NCBI GenBank assembly: GCA_013298895.1
Contig: JAAFJM010000004.1
Coordinates: forward strand, 176,252-240,251
Length of the DNA: 64,000 nt
Source of the DNA: Bacteroidota bacterium
Lineage (GTDB): Bacteria; Bacteroidota; Bacteroidia; UKL13-3
Reading direction: 5' to 3'
Both the position numbers and the translations under genes were made by a program. The notes beneath the pieces are model-generated. The model was not told where the DNA came from and ran no database searches. It was given only the letters and a program-made list of their open reading frames with translations. Shown piece by piece: positions 39,349-48,461 of the stretch; positions within the stretch are counted from its first letter, which is position 1; every line of letters starts with the position of its first letter.

Positions 39349-41529
39349 ATGAAAATATTTATAATAAAAAACAAACATTTTTTCGCATTTTTAATGGTAG
39401 CTTTTACTTGCAGTAGTATATTAGCACAAAACGATAAAAAGAAAGATTTAAAGGCATTGTATGAGTTTCAAAAGGAAGACACAGAAACCGCTTTTTCTAA
39501 TTTAATAGTTCCTGATAAATTTAAAAATGAGTCGATGGTAATGTTGTATGAAAAACTAAAGTTGGTTCAGTCAAAAATTAAAATACCCAATACCAATTAT
39601 TACTACGATTATTCTGTATATTCAAGAACAAGAATAAAACTAAACGATATAAATGCAATTGAAACTTACAGCGATTTTACATTTGAAGATGGGGATGAAT
39701 TTGAGGTAAAAATTGTAAAGCCTAATGGTAAAAGTTTAGTGGTAGATTTAAAAGATGCGGTAGAAGCTAATAACGTAAAAACAAGCAATAAATTTGTTAA
39801 CCTTTTTTTGAATGATAAAAGGAGAAAGATTGCTATTAAAAATCTAGAAATTGGAGATATTATTGATTATAGCTCATTAAGCAATTATTCTGGCAACAAT
39901 TTAAACAGTAATTATTTCACTAATGTGGAAGGAATGCCAATTGTATATTTGAAGAACGAATTTAAAATAAATAAAGAAAACACAGTTTTAGTTTTTAAAA
40001 GTTTTAATGGTGCTAAAGACCTCACAAAGAAAGTAGCTGGTAAACAGGTTTTGTATTCTTTTGAAAGCGAAATGATTGATAAAAGAAAAAGTGAGATAAT
40101 GAGCAATGAAAATCAAAGTGATCCATATTATAGATTGGGAATTTACTTTAACACTAATTATTATTATCCATTTCACGATAAACCCAAAAACAGTGAAATA
40201 AAAAGTAAATTAACAGAAGATGATATAAAAACTTATGTTTATAATACTGTTAAGAAAGCTAAATCGCCAAGTGTACATTACATGGAGTTTCTAAAATCAG
40301 TGGATGTTTACAACCTTTCAGATGAAGACTACATAAAAAAATATTACATTTTTTGTAGAGAACAAGCCTATCTGTGCGATTTAGCTTTTAATTTCAAACA
40401 ACAAAATTATGGTTTAAATATTTTAACTCAGTTTATGACACATTTAGATAAGCGAAAAATTGAATACGAATTTTTAGCTATGACTTCTAAAGAAAATATT
40501 GAAATAAAAAATTTGATTAACACCAATGAATTGTCTTGGGGAATTAAATTTCAGATTAATGGTAAAGATCAATATTTAACCATGTTTAATTCCGTTAGTC
40601 AATTAGATGATATAAGTGAAAATTTTGAAAATACTGAGGCGTATGCATTTACCAATATCAATAAAGGTATAAGTAAAATGGGTATTAAAACAATTATAAT
40701 ACCTAAAACATCACATGATGATAATGCCTATTCAATAACGATTAATGCCGAATATAAAAATGGCTTAGATAGTTTAAAATTAAATATTTTAACTGTAGCA
40801 ACTGGCTACCAAAGAAGTGACTCGAGGTTTAATTTAATAAATAACAAAGAATATTATAAGGAATATTATAAATTTTTAGAAAGTAAAAAGGCCATTTCAA
40901 AAAATACTAAATTATACTTTTTTACTGATGCCAATTATTATGGTATCAATCGCACTTTTTTTGATAAAGAGGAAGAAAGAATTCAAAAAGATTTTTATGC
41001 TGAATTAGAAAAAAACAAGCAAGAAAATTTAGAAAATGATGCTCGAAGTGAATATTATGTTTTAAAGTACGAAAAGTTTGAACCCATCAGTGATGGAAGG
41101 AAAGAGAGCAACTCTACAACTAGTTGGAAAGAACAATTTATTATTGGTAATACTTTACAACCTGCAGGTAAATCGTATGTTTTGGAAATTGGTAGAGTGC
41201 TAGGTAAACTAGCATTAATAAACGATAATGAGGATAGGACAGATAGGAAAAAGCCATTTTTTATTGGTTTCGATAAAACCTTCACCATGAATGTAAAAAT
41301 TAAGATGCCAGAGGGAAAAACCCCAATTGGTATTGAAAATTTAAATATGAGTGAAAGCAATAATGTAGGTTCAATTGTTTCAAGGGCAAAATTAGAAAAT
41401 GGTTATATTGTTTGGACTATTGTTAAAAAAGTAAATAGCTTTAAACATGAAGCCAAAGATTGGAATAATTACCTAAAAATAACGGATTTAGGTACTCAAT
41501 TAAATACTTCTAAAATAATACTTAACTAA
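39349..41529 (+). CDS. Exported DUF3857/transglutaminase-like protein lacking the catalytic triad
   Basis: A signal peptide (FFAFLMVAFTCSSILAQ) precedes 700 residues whose order resembles the neighbour upstream. There is an N-terminal DUF3857-like beta domain (YSRTRIKLNDINAIETYSDF, LEIGDIIDYSS). A central helical/beta part aligns by eye with the transglutaminase core (NYGLNILTQFMTHLDKRKI followed by INGKDQYLTMFNS), but the Cys position is Asn353 and the His and Asp are also replaced. The C-terminal beta region follows. I infer a non-catalytic paralogue, possibly a partner or scaffold of the upstream enzyme. This is moderate-confidence alignment without a search. Confidence 0.7.
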   Translation: MKIFIIKNKHFFAFLMVAFTCSSILAQNDKKKDLKALYEFQKEDTETAFSNLIVPDKFKNESMVMLYEKLKLVQSKIKIPNTNYYYDYSVYSRTRIKLNDINAIETYSDFTFEDGDEFEVKIVKPNGKSLVVDLKDAVEANNVKTSNKFVNLFLNDKRRKIAIKNLEIGDIIDYSSLSNYSGNNLNSNYFTNVEGMPIVYLKNEFKINKENTVLVFKSFNGAKDLTKKVAGKQVLYSFESEMIDKRKSEIMSNENQSDPYYRLGIYFNTNYYYPFHDKPKNSEIKSKLTEDDIKTYVYNTVKKAKSPSVHYMEFLKSVDVYNLSDEDYIKKYYIFCREQAYLCDLAFNFKQQNYGLNILTQFMTHLDKRKIEYEFLAMTSKENIEIKNLINTNELSWGIKFQINGKDQYLTMFNSVSQLDDISENFENTEAYAFTNINKGISKMGIKTIIIPKTSHDDNAYSITINAEYKNGLDSLKLNILTVATGYQRSDSRFNLINNKEYYKEYYKFLESKKAISKNTKLYFFTDANYYGINRTFFDKEEERIQKDFYAELEKNKQENLENDARSEYYVLKYEKFEPISDGRKESNSTTSWKEQFIIGNTLQPAGKSYVLEIGRVLGKLALINDNEDRTDRKKPFFIGFDKTFTMNVKIKMPEGKTPIGIENLNMSESNNVGSIVSRAKLENGYIVWTIVKKVNSFKHEAKDWNNYLKITDLGTQLNTSKIILN

Positions 41530-41547
41530 TAACTTAAATTTAAAGTG

Positions 41548-42198
41548 ATGAAAAAAAAATATATATTCATATTCATATTCTTAATGGTTTTTATTGGTAA
41601 TAATAAAGCACAGAGTGGAATTGATATAGCACTTGTTCCTATTGACTATAATAGAAGAGCCGATTTAGACGACAATGGAAGGAGTAATTTATATAGTGGA
41701 GTGCATTATGGTTTTAAGATTGGTTATTTTGATTGGGCCACCGCTTCCCAAATGAAATTTATTTCACTTCAAGTTAGCACTATAAATAAAGACTTTTCAT
41801 ATATCAATAATGTAACTAACTCTATTGATGAAAAAGAAAATTATACCCACAGTGCTACTTCGTTTTTATTTAGAATAGGCACTATGAGGGTTTTTAACGA
41901 AATTGATTTTAAGTCGCATATTTACTTTAAAAATGCATTTCTTTTTGCCCTAAGAAATGATGCAGTGTCGTTTATTAGTAAAGAGCGTTATTATGGGAAT
42001 GGGAATGAAATAACGTATCTTAGCCCAACCTATAAAGACCCGCTACAGTTTTCATTTGGTTATGATATTGGTTTTGGTTATCAATATAATTTAACACCTA
42101 AATTAGGTTTGTATGCAGATGCAAATGTAGGTTTTCGTTTTTTTGAAATGATGTCATTTGTTAATACTAACATAGGTGCTAGGTATCGATTCAATTAA
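41548..42198 (+). CDS. Outer-membrane beta-barrel-like protein of unknown function
   Basis: A signal peptide (KKKYIFIFIFLMVFIGNNKAQ) is followed by alternating beta strands with aromatic girdle residues (HYGFKIGYFDWATA, FGYDIGFGYQYNL, LYADANVGFRFFEM). The last strand is GARYRFN, ending in Asn rather than an aromatic residue. It is consistent with a small outer-membrane barrel. I use the ATG at 41548 rather than the GTG at 41545. It lies 18 bp after the transglutaminase-like pair and is probably their operon member. Confidence 0.7.
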   Translation: MKKKYIFIFIFLMVFIGNNKAQSGIDIALVPIDYNRRADLDDNGRSNLYSGVHYGFKIGYFDWATASQMKFISLQVSTINKDFSYINNVTNSIDEKENYTHSATSFLFRIGTMRVFNEIDFKSHIYFKNAFLFALRNDAVSFISKERYYGNGNEITYLSPTYKDPLQFSFGYDIGFGYQYNLTPKLGLYADANVGFRFFEMMSFVNTNIGARYRFN

Positions 42199-42235
42199 AT
42201 TGCAGTAAAGTAAAACAATATTTCTAATAAACTAT

Positions 42236-42445
42236 TTGGCTAAAGCCAATTTGGGTGCATTTTTCTTTACCCCAGATAAATCTGGGGGGCAATTCATCAT
42301 TTGTTTCAACATCATTTATACAGGATGAATTGCCACATGTTCCGAAAGCTTTCGGAAATAGCCTGTGGAATATAGAAAGACAATGAATAGAAATGTGTTT
42401 TGACTCATTTAATAAAAAAGGAACTATGGAATTGGCTTTAGCCAA
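42236..42445. repeat. Structured intergenic element with terminal inverted repeats and several internal palindromes
   Basis: The outer copies TTGGCTAAAGCCAA (42236-42249) and TTGGCTTTAGCCAA (42432-42445) are exact reverse complements, and each is itself a hairpin. Inside are CCCCAGA-TAAA-TCTGGGG (42270-42287), GCAATTCATC / GATGAATTGC (42289-42298 and 42324-42333), and the palindrome TCCGAAAGCTTTCGGA (42341-42356). The element fills most of the 411-bp gap between the barrel protein and the rhomboid gene. It contains no convincing gene; the 81-codon minus frame through it is just the repeat. It resembles dispersed Bacteroidota palindromic repeats or a MITE. Confidence 0.75.
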
Positions 42446-42609
42446 AGTTGGAAATGCCGATAGAAGCATTTTATAACAATTGAATTGACTAAATCACATG
42501 CAATCTTTTTGTTTGAAATATTTTGATTTACATGCTATAATAAATATAATTGCAAAAATGGATTCAATTGAGTCAAGTTTGAGTTTGTCTGAACCAATTA
42601 TTTAAAACA

Positions 42610-44160
42610 TTGAATACATATTTAGCAAAATTAAAACATATTGTTCCTTGCTTTCTGATAATAAGTATTGGAAATGTAATTGGGCTTGGATTATTTAGAT
42701 GGCTTTTAAGTATTCAATTTCAAATTATTAATATTAATGAAGAGGTTTGGGATTTTATTATTCCAATTGCTTTACCTCTAATCACAATTCTTATTTGGCT
42801 AAGACCAAGATTTAGAATTTTAACTTTTAAAGATAACAGTAATGGTAGATTTGGTTTTCAATTAATCTCATTGTTTGCCTTAATTCCTGTTATGATAATA
42901 TCGCAGGCTTATTTATCTTCTGCAACAGGTAAATTAGTGCATTTGTTTAGTGTTGATCAAATTAATAGCATTGACAAAGCGAGATACTATAAACTAGATA
43001 AATTTGCTGTGGCAACACATTTTGGTGGAGCCTATACTGATTTTAGAACTAGTGGAAAATATAATCAGCATTTAAATTTTGATATCTATTTTGTAACTCC
43101 AATATTATTAGACAGTGTAAAACAACTTCAATCTATTCCACAATTTTGGTATGGTGTAAAATTTACAAAGGAAATTAGTAATAGAAAAAGTGCCAAAGAA
43201 AAGGAAGAAATCTATAATGCATTTTATGAAGAAAGTCTATCTAAAATGATTAGGTTTCCATTCTATTATTTAGATCATTTTGATAGAACACCTAAATCAA
43301 ATGATTTTAAAAATTACTTACGAGCAATTGAAAGTTCAATTAAACAAAATGCCAGCAGTGATTTCATAATATTAGAACCAGTATTTGGGAAATATGAAGA
43401 CAGAAATGGAAATAAATTACCTTGGATTTTCGGAAGTTTTGCTATTGGCTTAATCATTTTTTTGTTTGCTTTAATATGGCCAAATTATAGTGAAAATGAA
43501 AGGGTAAAATTCTTAAAAGGGATAAAACCCAAAAAAGATGAGTTATTAGATATCATTCAATATTTGGTTCCAAAAGGAACACATTTTATATCCACAATTA
43601 TTGTAGATTTAAATATTTTAGTTTTTATTCTAATGTTTTTTTCTGGCATTAATATTTTTTCAATTAAAACTAGAGAATTATTGGAATGGGGGGCAAACAG
43701 GCGTTATAATACAATAGGTGAAAATGAATGGTGGAGATTATTTACAAACATTTTTTTACATAATGGAATCATTCACTTAGTTATGAATATTTCAGGATTA
43801 GTAATTGCAGCATTTTTAATAGAGCCGGTTCTAGGTAGAAAAAAATACTTTGCATTGTATGTTTTATCAGGTTTATGTGCTAGTATTTCAAGTGTTTTAT
43901 GGTATCCAAATGCTATTAGTGTTGGAGCTTCAGGCGCAATTTTCGGACTTTACGGGAGTATTTTTGCGTTGCTTTTATTGAAAAAATTTAACTCAACTGA
44001 TAAAGACTTTTTATTAACTTCTACAGCAATCTATGTAATTATAAATTTGCTTTGGGGGCTAATTGGAGGAATTGATAATGCTGCACATATTGGAGGATTG
44101 ATAAGCGGGTTCTTAGTAACTTTACTCTTATATGAACTAGAGGAAGATAATGTTATTTAA
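42610..44160 (+). CDS. Rhomboid family intramembrane serine protease with N-terminal extension
   Basis: The C-terminal half (about residues 365-510) is a rhomboid domain: EWWRLFTNIFLHNGIIHLVMN, catalytic Ser441 in VGASGAIFG and catalytic His493 in NAAHIGGLISG. The N-terminal half is unusual: two or three hydrophobic segments (about 10-35, 48-62, 78-98), then a soluble domain of about 165 residues (VDQINSIDKARYYKLDKFAV) and another helix at about 276. The start must be TTG at 42610, because an in-frame stop at 42604 cuts off the ATG at 42559 and the next ATG is deep inside. Substrates are unknown. Confidence 0.85.
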   Translation: MNTYLAKLKHIVPCFLIISIGNVIGLGLFRWLLSIQFQIININEEVWDFIIPIALPLITILIWLRPRFRILTFKDNSNGRFGFQLISLFALIPVMIISQAYLSSATGKLVHLFSVDQINSIDKARYYKLDKFAVATHFGGAYTDFRTSGKYNQHLNFDIYFVTPILLDSVKQLQSIPQFWYGVKFTKEISNRKSAKEKEEIYNAFYEESLSKMIRFPFYYLDHFDRTPKSNDFKNYLRAIESSIKQNASSDFIILEPVFGKYEDRNGNKLPWIFGSFAIGLIIFLFALIWPNYSENERVKFLKGIKPKKDELLDIIQYLVPKGTHFISTIIVDLNILVFILMFFSGINIFSIKTRELLEWGANRRYNTIGENEWWRLFTNIFLHNGIIHLVMNISGLVIAAFLIEPVLGRKKYFALYVLSGLCASISSVLWYPNAISVGASGAIFGLYGSIFALLLLKKFNSTDKDFLLTSTAIYVIINLLWGLIGGIDNAAHIGGLISGFLVTLLLYELEEDNVI

Positions 44161-44248
44161 TCATTGCTTTTGCAATTGTTCCAGCTTGCAAGCTTTCGTT
44201 CTTTTCATTTTATTTTCCTAAAAATTCCCTTTTAAAGTTCCTAAATGC

Positions 44249-44256
44249 TACTTTTG
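44249..44256 (+). promoter_or_regulatory. -7 promoter element of lysS
   Basis: TACTTTTG matches TAnnTTTG and lies 39 bp before the lysS ATG. Confidence 0.4.
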
Positions 44257-44295
44257 CGTTCTTTTTTATAAAAACAGCATCAATAAAAAGCATTT

Positions 44296-46014
44296 ATGAG
44301 CAATCAATTAAGCGAACAAGAATTATTACGCAGACAAAAACTAAACGATATGCGCCAATTGGGTATTGACCCTTTTCCGGCTGCGTTGTTTCCTATTTCT
44401 CACACCTCGGTAGAAGCGGCTAGCAAGTATAGTGCAAACCAGGAAAGTGAAGAAATGAAACAGGTTACTTTTGCTGGCCGTATTATGAGTGTGCGCGATA
44501 TGGGTAAAGCGTGTTTTGTGTTATTGCAAGATAGTGTAGGCAAATTACAAGTTTATGTGCGCAGAGATGATATTTGCCCTGACGAAGACAAAACTTTATA
44601 CGATACCGTTTTTAAAAAATTAATTGATATTGGCGATATTATTGGTGTAACAGGTTATATGTTTACCACCAAAACGGGTGAAATTTCATTGCATGCCAAA
44701 ACTTTGGCGGTATTGAGCAAATCAATTAAACCATTGCCAATAGTAAAAGAAAAAGATGGCGAAACCTTTGATGCAGTTACCGATCCTGAGTTTCGTTACC
44801 GTCAGCGTTATGCCGATTTAATTGTTAATCCGCATGTAAAAGATACTTTTTACAAACGCAGTGTAATGGTAAAAACCATTCGCGATTTTTTAAATAACCA
44901 TGGTGCGTTAGAGGTTGATACGCCAGTTTTACAAAATATTCCTGGTGGTGCAGCTGCAAGGCCGTTTACTACACACCATAACGCATTAGATGTTCCTTTT
45001 TATTTGCGTATAGCAAATGAACTTTACTTAAAACGATTAATAGTTGGTGGTTTTGATTTTGTGTATGAATTCAGCCGTAATTTCCGTAACGAGGGAATGG
45101 ATAGAACGCATAATCCAGAATTTACCGTATTGGAGTTTTATGTGGCTTATAAAGATTATAATTGGATGATGGATTTTACAGAGCAATTATTAGAAAAAGT
45201 TGCTTTGGAAATGCATGGAACTACTGATATAATTGTAGGTGATAAAAACATCAGCTTTAAAGCACCATTCAAGCGTTTGCCTATTTACGATGCCATTAAA
45301 CAGTTTACAGGCTTTGATGTAAGCAATATGGACGAAGACCAATTGCGCGAAGTTTGTAAAGAATTAGGTATTCCAACCGCGCCAAGTATGGGTAAAGGTA
45401 AATTGGTGGATGAAATTTTTGGAGAAAAATGCGAAGGCAATTTTATTGAACCAACTTTTATAACCGATTATCCTGTAGAATTAAGTCCATTAACAAAAAA
45501 ACACCGCACCAAAGAAGGTTTGGTAGAGCGTTTTGAATTAATGATAAATGGAAAAGAAGTAGCCAATGCTTATTCTGAATTAAACGATCCAATAGACCAA
45601 CGCGAACGTTTTGAAGAACAAGTAAAATTAATGGAACGTGGCGATGATGAAGCCATGTTTATTGACCATGATTTTTTACGCGCGTTAGAATATGGAATGC
45701 CACCTACAGCAGGTATTGGTATTGGAATTGATAGATTGGCCATGTTATTAACCAACCAACATTCTATTCAAGATGTGTTGTTTTTCCCGCAAATGCGTCC
45801 GGAGAAAAAACAGTTAGATTTAACCGCAGAGGAGAAACAAATTTTAGAAATTTTGAAACCAAATATTAGTATGCCTTTAGCCGATTTGAAACAAGCGGTT
45901 TCGCACTTAAGTGGCAAGCAATGGGACAAAGCCATGAAAGGTTTAGCAGGTCATGGTTTAACCAAAGTGGAACTAAATGGAGAGTATAAAACTGTAAATT
46001 ATATTGGGAATTAA
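44296..46014 (+). CDS. lysS: Lysine--tRNA ligase (class II)
   Basis: LysRS charges tRNA-Lys. It has the N-terminal OB-fold anticodon domain (VTFAGRIMSVRDMGKACFVLL), class II motif 2 (FRNEGMDRTHNPEFTVLE) and motif 3 (GIGIGIDRLAML). The 572-residue length exceeds the usual 500 because of a C-terminal extension of about 65 residues (LDLTAEEKQILEILKP to YKTVNYIGN) that looks like a winged-helix domain. Long LysRS proteins of this type occur in Bacteroidota. A TACTTTTG promoter box lies 39 bp upstream. Confidence 0.97.
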   Translation: MSNQLSEQELLRRQKLNDMRQLGIDPFPAALFPISHTSVEAASKYSANQESEEMKQVTFAGRIMSVRDMGKACFVLLQDSVGKLQVYVRRDDICPDEDKTLYDTVFKKLIDIGDIIGVTGYMFTTKTGEISLHAKTLAVLSKSIKPLPIVKEKDGETFDAVTDPEFRYRQRYADLIVNPHVKDTFYKRSVMVKTIRDFLNNHGALEVDTPVLQNIPGGAAARPFTTHHNALDVPFYLRIANELYLKRLIVGGFDFVYEFSRNFRNEGMDRTHNPEFTVLEFYVAYKDYNWMMDFTEQLLEKVALEMHGTTDIIVGDKNISFKAPFKRLPIYDAIKQFTGFDVSNMDEDQLREVCKELGIPTAPSMGKGKLVDEIFGEKCEGNFIEPTFITDYPVELSPLTKKHRTKEGLVERFELMINGKEVANAYSELNDPIDQRERFEEQVKLMERGDDEAMFIDHDFLRALEYGMPPTAGIGIGIDRLAMLLTNQHSIQDVLFFPQMRPEKKQLDLTAEEKQILEILKPNISMPLADLKQAVSHLSGKQWDKAMKGLAGHGLTKVELNGEYKTVNYIGN

Positions 46015-46111
46015 ATGCTCAATAACCTACTTTTAAGTTAATTATTTAACCATATAAATAAAGTTAGTGAACAAGGTGTTTTACTTTGTAATCTGTCTGT
46101 TTATGTGGTTT

Positions 46112-46531
46112 TTATTTTTGTTTAAGCGCTAAATAATTTTCTGGAGTCATTACTCCAATTTTGCTGTTTTTAAAATCTTTTATATTTCTAGTTATTATAA
46201 TTCTTATCTCGTTATCAGATTCTGCGGCATAATTTTGTAAAGCATCTTCAAAATCTTTAAAATTTGAATTTAGTGCATCCATTACCGTTTTTTTATCAAT
46301 AGTAACAATATCAATAATTGACATCAAAGCTTTTAAACTTTCAATAACTTTATTATGGTTAGCCGATTGACGCAAAAGGTAATAAACATTACTTAAAATA
46401 ACGGCTGTAATATTTCCGCTGATTTCTTTCTTTTCACACATAGCTAAAATCTTTGCAGCATCATCTGAAAAAGGTTTTCTATCAAAAAAGAAATCTAAAA
46501 TTACATCTGTATCAATTAAAACTTTTTCCAT
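46112..46531 (-). CDS. PIN-domain toxin (VapC-like ribonuclease)
   Basis: The 139-residue PIN domain has the acidic metal-site residues of the family: KVLIDTDVILDFF (Asp7 and nearby Asp), a central acidic patch FKDFEDALQ and a late Asp in ITRNIKDF. PIN toxins cleave RNA, often tRNA. The upstream antitoxin gene ends only 4 bp before its start, and the two form a type II toxin-antitoxin pair. The stand-alone pair in an otherwise housekeeping region may have been acquired horizontally; no mobile element is next to it. Confidence 0.88.
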   Translation of the reverse strand: MEKVLIDTDVILDFFFDRKPFSDDAAKILAMCEKKEISGNITAVILSNVYYLLRQSANHNKVIESLKALMSIIDIVTIDKKTVMDALNSNFKDFEDALQNYAAESDNEIRIIITRNIKDFKNSKIGVMTPENYLALKQK

Positions 46532-46535
46532 GAGT

Positions 46536-46784
46536 TTATAAATACTTTTTGGTCAATTCGTTTTTTAATTGGTCCTTATAATTCAAGTTTGAATTATTGC
46601 TGAATGTACCTTTTAAAGATTTAACAATAGTTGTTGATTCTAAATCTCCCACTTCTTTTTCTTGTGTTAAAGCAATTAAGTAGTTTTCAATAATGTCTGA
46701 TAAACTCCTTTCGCTTTTTTTAGCATATTTTTTAGCCTTTGCAATTACAGTTTCTTCAATGGTAAGGGTTAATTTGGTATCCAT
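46536..46784 (-). CDS. Antitoxin partner of PIN toxin (DUF6364-like)
   Basis: An 82-residue protein starts with a beta strand and helix (TKLTLTIEETVIAKAKKYAKK) and continues RSLSDIIENYLIAL. This is a ribbon-helix-helix-like N-terminus as in the DUF6364 antitoxin group; the C-terminal tail is polar and would wrap the toxin. It is directly upstream of the PIN gene with a 4-bp gap. RHH antitoxins normally autorepress their promoter, which would lie in 46785-46870. Confidence 0.8.
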   Translation of the reverse strand: MDTKLTLTIEETVIAKAKKYAKKSERSLSDIIENYLIALTQEKEVGDLESTTIVKSLKGTFSNNSNLNYKDQLKNELTKKYL

Positions 46785-46874
46785 AAATTAGAGAAGTTTT
46801 TTCAATTACAAATTTATAAAAACAAATTATACGTACAAATTATTTATTATTTACACGTGTATTTGGGATTAACA

Positions 46875-46903
46875 CAAAAAAGCCTCGAAAATTTCGAGGC
46901 TTT
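46875..46903 (-). terminator. Rho-independent terminator of icd
   Basis: The near-continuous palindrome AGCCTCGAAA / TTTCGAGGCT is followed by T residues on the minus strand, about 30 bp past the icd stop. Confidence 0.85.
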
Positions 46904-46931
46904 AATAAAGTATTTGATGTTTAAGTACTTA

Positions 46932-48158
46932 CTAAGCTAATTTAGCTTTTAAGTTAGTATCAATTGCATCTAAAAAGTCTTGTGTATTTAAGTAATGTTC
47001 GCCTAAATTAACTTTATTTCCATGAATACAAACTGCTAAATCTTTAGTCATTTTGCCACTTTCAACCGTTTCAATACAAACTGCTTCTAATGCATGGCAG
47101 AAATTAATTAACTCTTGGTTGCCATCTAATTTGCCTCTAAACTCTAATCCACGAGTCCAAGCAAAAATACTTGCAATTGGGTTAGTGCTTGTTGGTTTGC
47201 CCGCTTGGTGGTCGCGGAAGTGGCGAGTTACCGTTCCGTGAGCTGCTTCTGCTTCCATTACTTTTCCATCAGGTGTAATTAAAGTTGAAGTCATTAAACC
47301 CAATGAACCAAAACCTTGTGCTACTGTATCACTTTGAACGTCACCATCGTAGTTTTTGCAAGCCCAAACGAAATTCCCATTCCATTTTAAAGCCGATGCT
47401 ACCATATCGTCAATTAAACGATGTTCGTAAACAATTCCTGCTTCTACAAATTTTACTTTGTAATCTGCTTGGTAAATTTCTTCAAAAATATCTTTAAATC
47501 TACCATCGTATTTTTTCAAAATGGTATTTTTAGTGGAAAGGTATAAAGGCCATTTTTTGCCTAAAGCTTGGTTAAAACATGCATGTGCAAAACCACGAAT
47601 ACTTTCATCGGTATTGTACATAGCCATTGCTACACCATCGCCTTTAAAGTTATAAACTTCAAATTCTTGAACAGTTCCGTCTTCGCCTTCAAACTTAACG
47701 GTTAGTTTTCCTTTTCCTTTGGTTACAAAATCAGTAGCGCGGTATTGATCTCCAAAAGCATGACGGCCAATGCAAATTGGTGCGGTCCAATTTGGAACCA
47801 AACGAGGTACATTTTTACACACAATTGGTTCGCGGAAAACAGTACCATCTAAAATATTACGAATTGTTCCGTTAGGGCTTTTCCACATTTGTTTTAGGTT
47901 AAACTCCTTTACACGTTGTTCATCAGGTGTAATGGTAGCACACTTAATACCAACACCATATTTTTTAATTGCTTCGGCAGCATCAATGGTTACTTGGTCG
48001 TTGGTTTCGTCTCTATATTCCATTCCTAAATCGTAGTATTTTATATCTAAATCTAGGTAAGGTAAAATCAATTTATCTTTAATAAATTTCCAGATAATGC
48101 GAGTCATTTCATCACCATCTAATTCAACCACAGGGTTGGCAACTTTTATTTTTGTCAT
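46932..48158 (-). CDS. icd: NADP-dependent isocitrate dehydrogenase (type II, eukaryote-like)
   Basis: This TCA-cycle enzyme oxidises isocitrate to 2-oxoglutarate with NADP+. The 408 residues match the homodimeric type II group that includes human IDH1/2: [37 protein letters not shown] (substrate loop) and [16 protein letters not shown] (with the Arg equivalent to IDH1 Arg132). Near the C-terminus is [17 protein letters not shown]. It differs clearly from E. coli-type Icd. It is divergent from pdhA with a 303-bp spacer. Confidence 0.96.
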   Translation of the reverse strand: MTKIKVANPVVELDGDEMTRIIWKFIKDKLILPYLDLDIKYYDLGMEYRDETNDQVTIDAAEAIKKYGVGIKCATITPDEQRVKEFNLKQMWKSPNGTIRNILDGTVFREPIVCKNVPRLVPNWTAPICIGRHAFGDQYRATDFVTKGKGKLTVKFEGEDGTVQEFEVYNFKGDGVAMAMYNTDESIRGFAHACFNQALGKKWPLYLSTKNTILKKYDGRFKDIFEEIYQADYKVKFVEAGIVYEHRLIDDMVASALKWNGNFVWACKNYDGDVQSDTVAQGFGSLGLMTSTLITPDGKVMEAEAAHGTVTRHFRDHQAGKPTSTNPIASIFAWTRGLEFRGKLDGNQELINFCHALEAVCIETVESGKMTKDLAVCIHGNKVNLGEHYLNTQDFLDAIDTNLKAKLA

Positions 48159-48461
48159 ATTTTTATGAGTAAATTATAAATTTAAGGGCGAAAATAATTA
48201 GTTTTACTAAGCTACCAAATGTATAATTTGCTGTTTTATATTATTTTTCTAAAAGCAGTAATGAATTTCTATTTAAAAAATTGAGTAATAAATGTTGGAG
48301 ATTGATTACAAAAAATTCAACCTTTAAAAGCAAAGAATTCAATCAAATCAAAAATCAAAAATCAAAAATCAAAAATTTAGAGCTGATTATCAGATAATTA
48401 TTTTAATAGAATACCTTTTTAACTTAGTTATTTTTTCGTTTTTTTGCATTCCTTTTAAATT
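48159..48461. other. Divergent intergenic region icd/pdhA
   Basis: It is AT-rich and must hold both promoters. It carries a short tandem repeat (48343-48378). No gene is supported; the 63-codon minus frame from 48581 runs antisense into pdhA. Confidence 0.6.
48343..48378. repeat. 7-bp tandem repeat (TCAAAAA)n
   Basis: Four consecutive TCAAAAA units plus partial flanking units lie about 85 bp upstream of pdhA. Confidence 0.8.

Noticed and set aside
42224..42469. 81-codon minus-strand frame in the intergenic element
   Set aside because: It is composed entirely of the palindromic repeat and has no start context or protein features.
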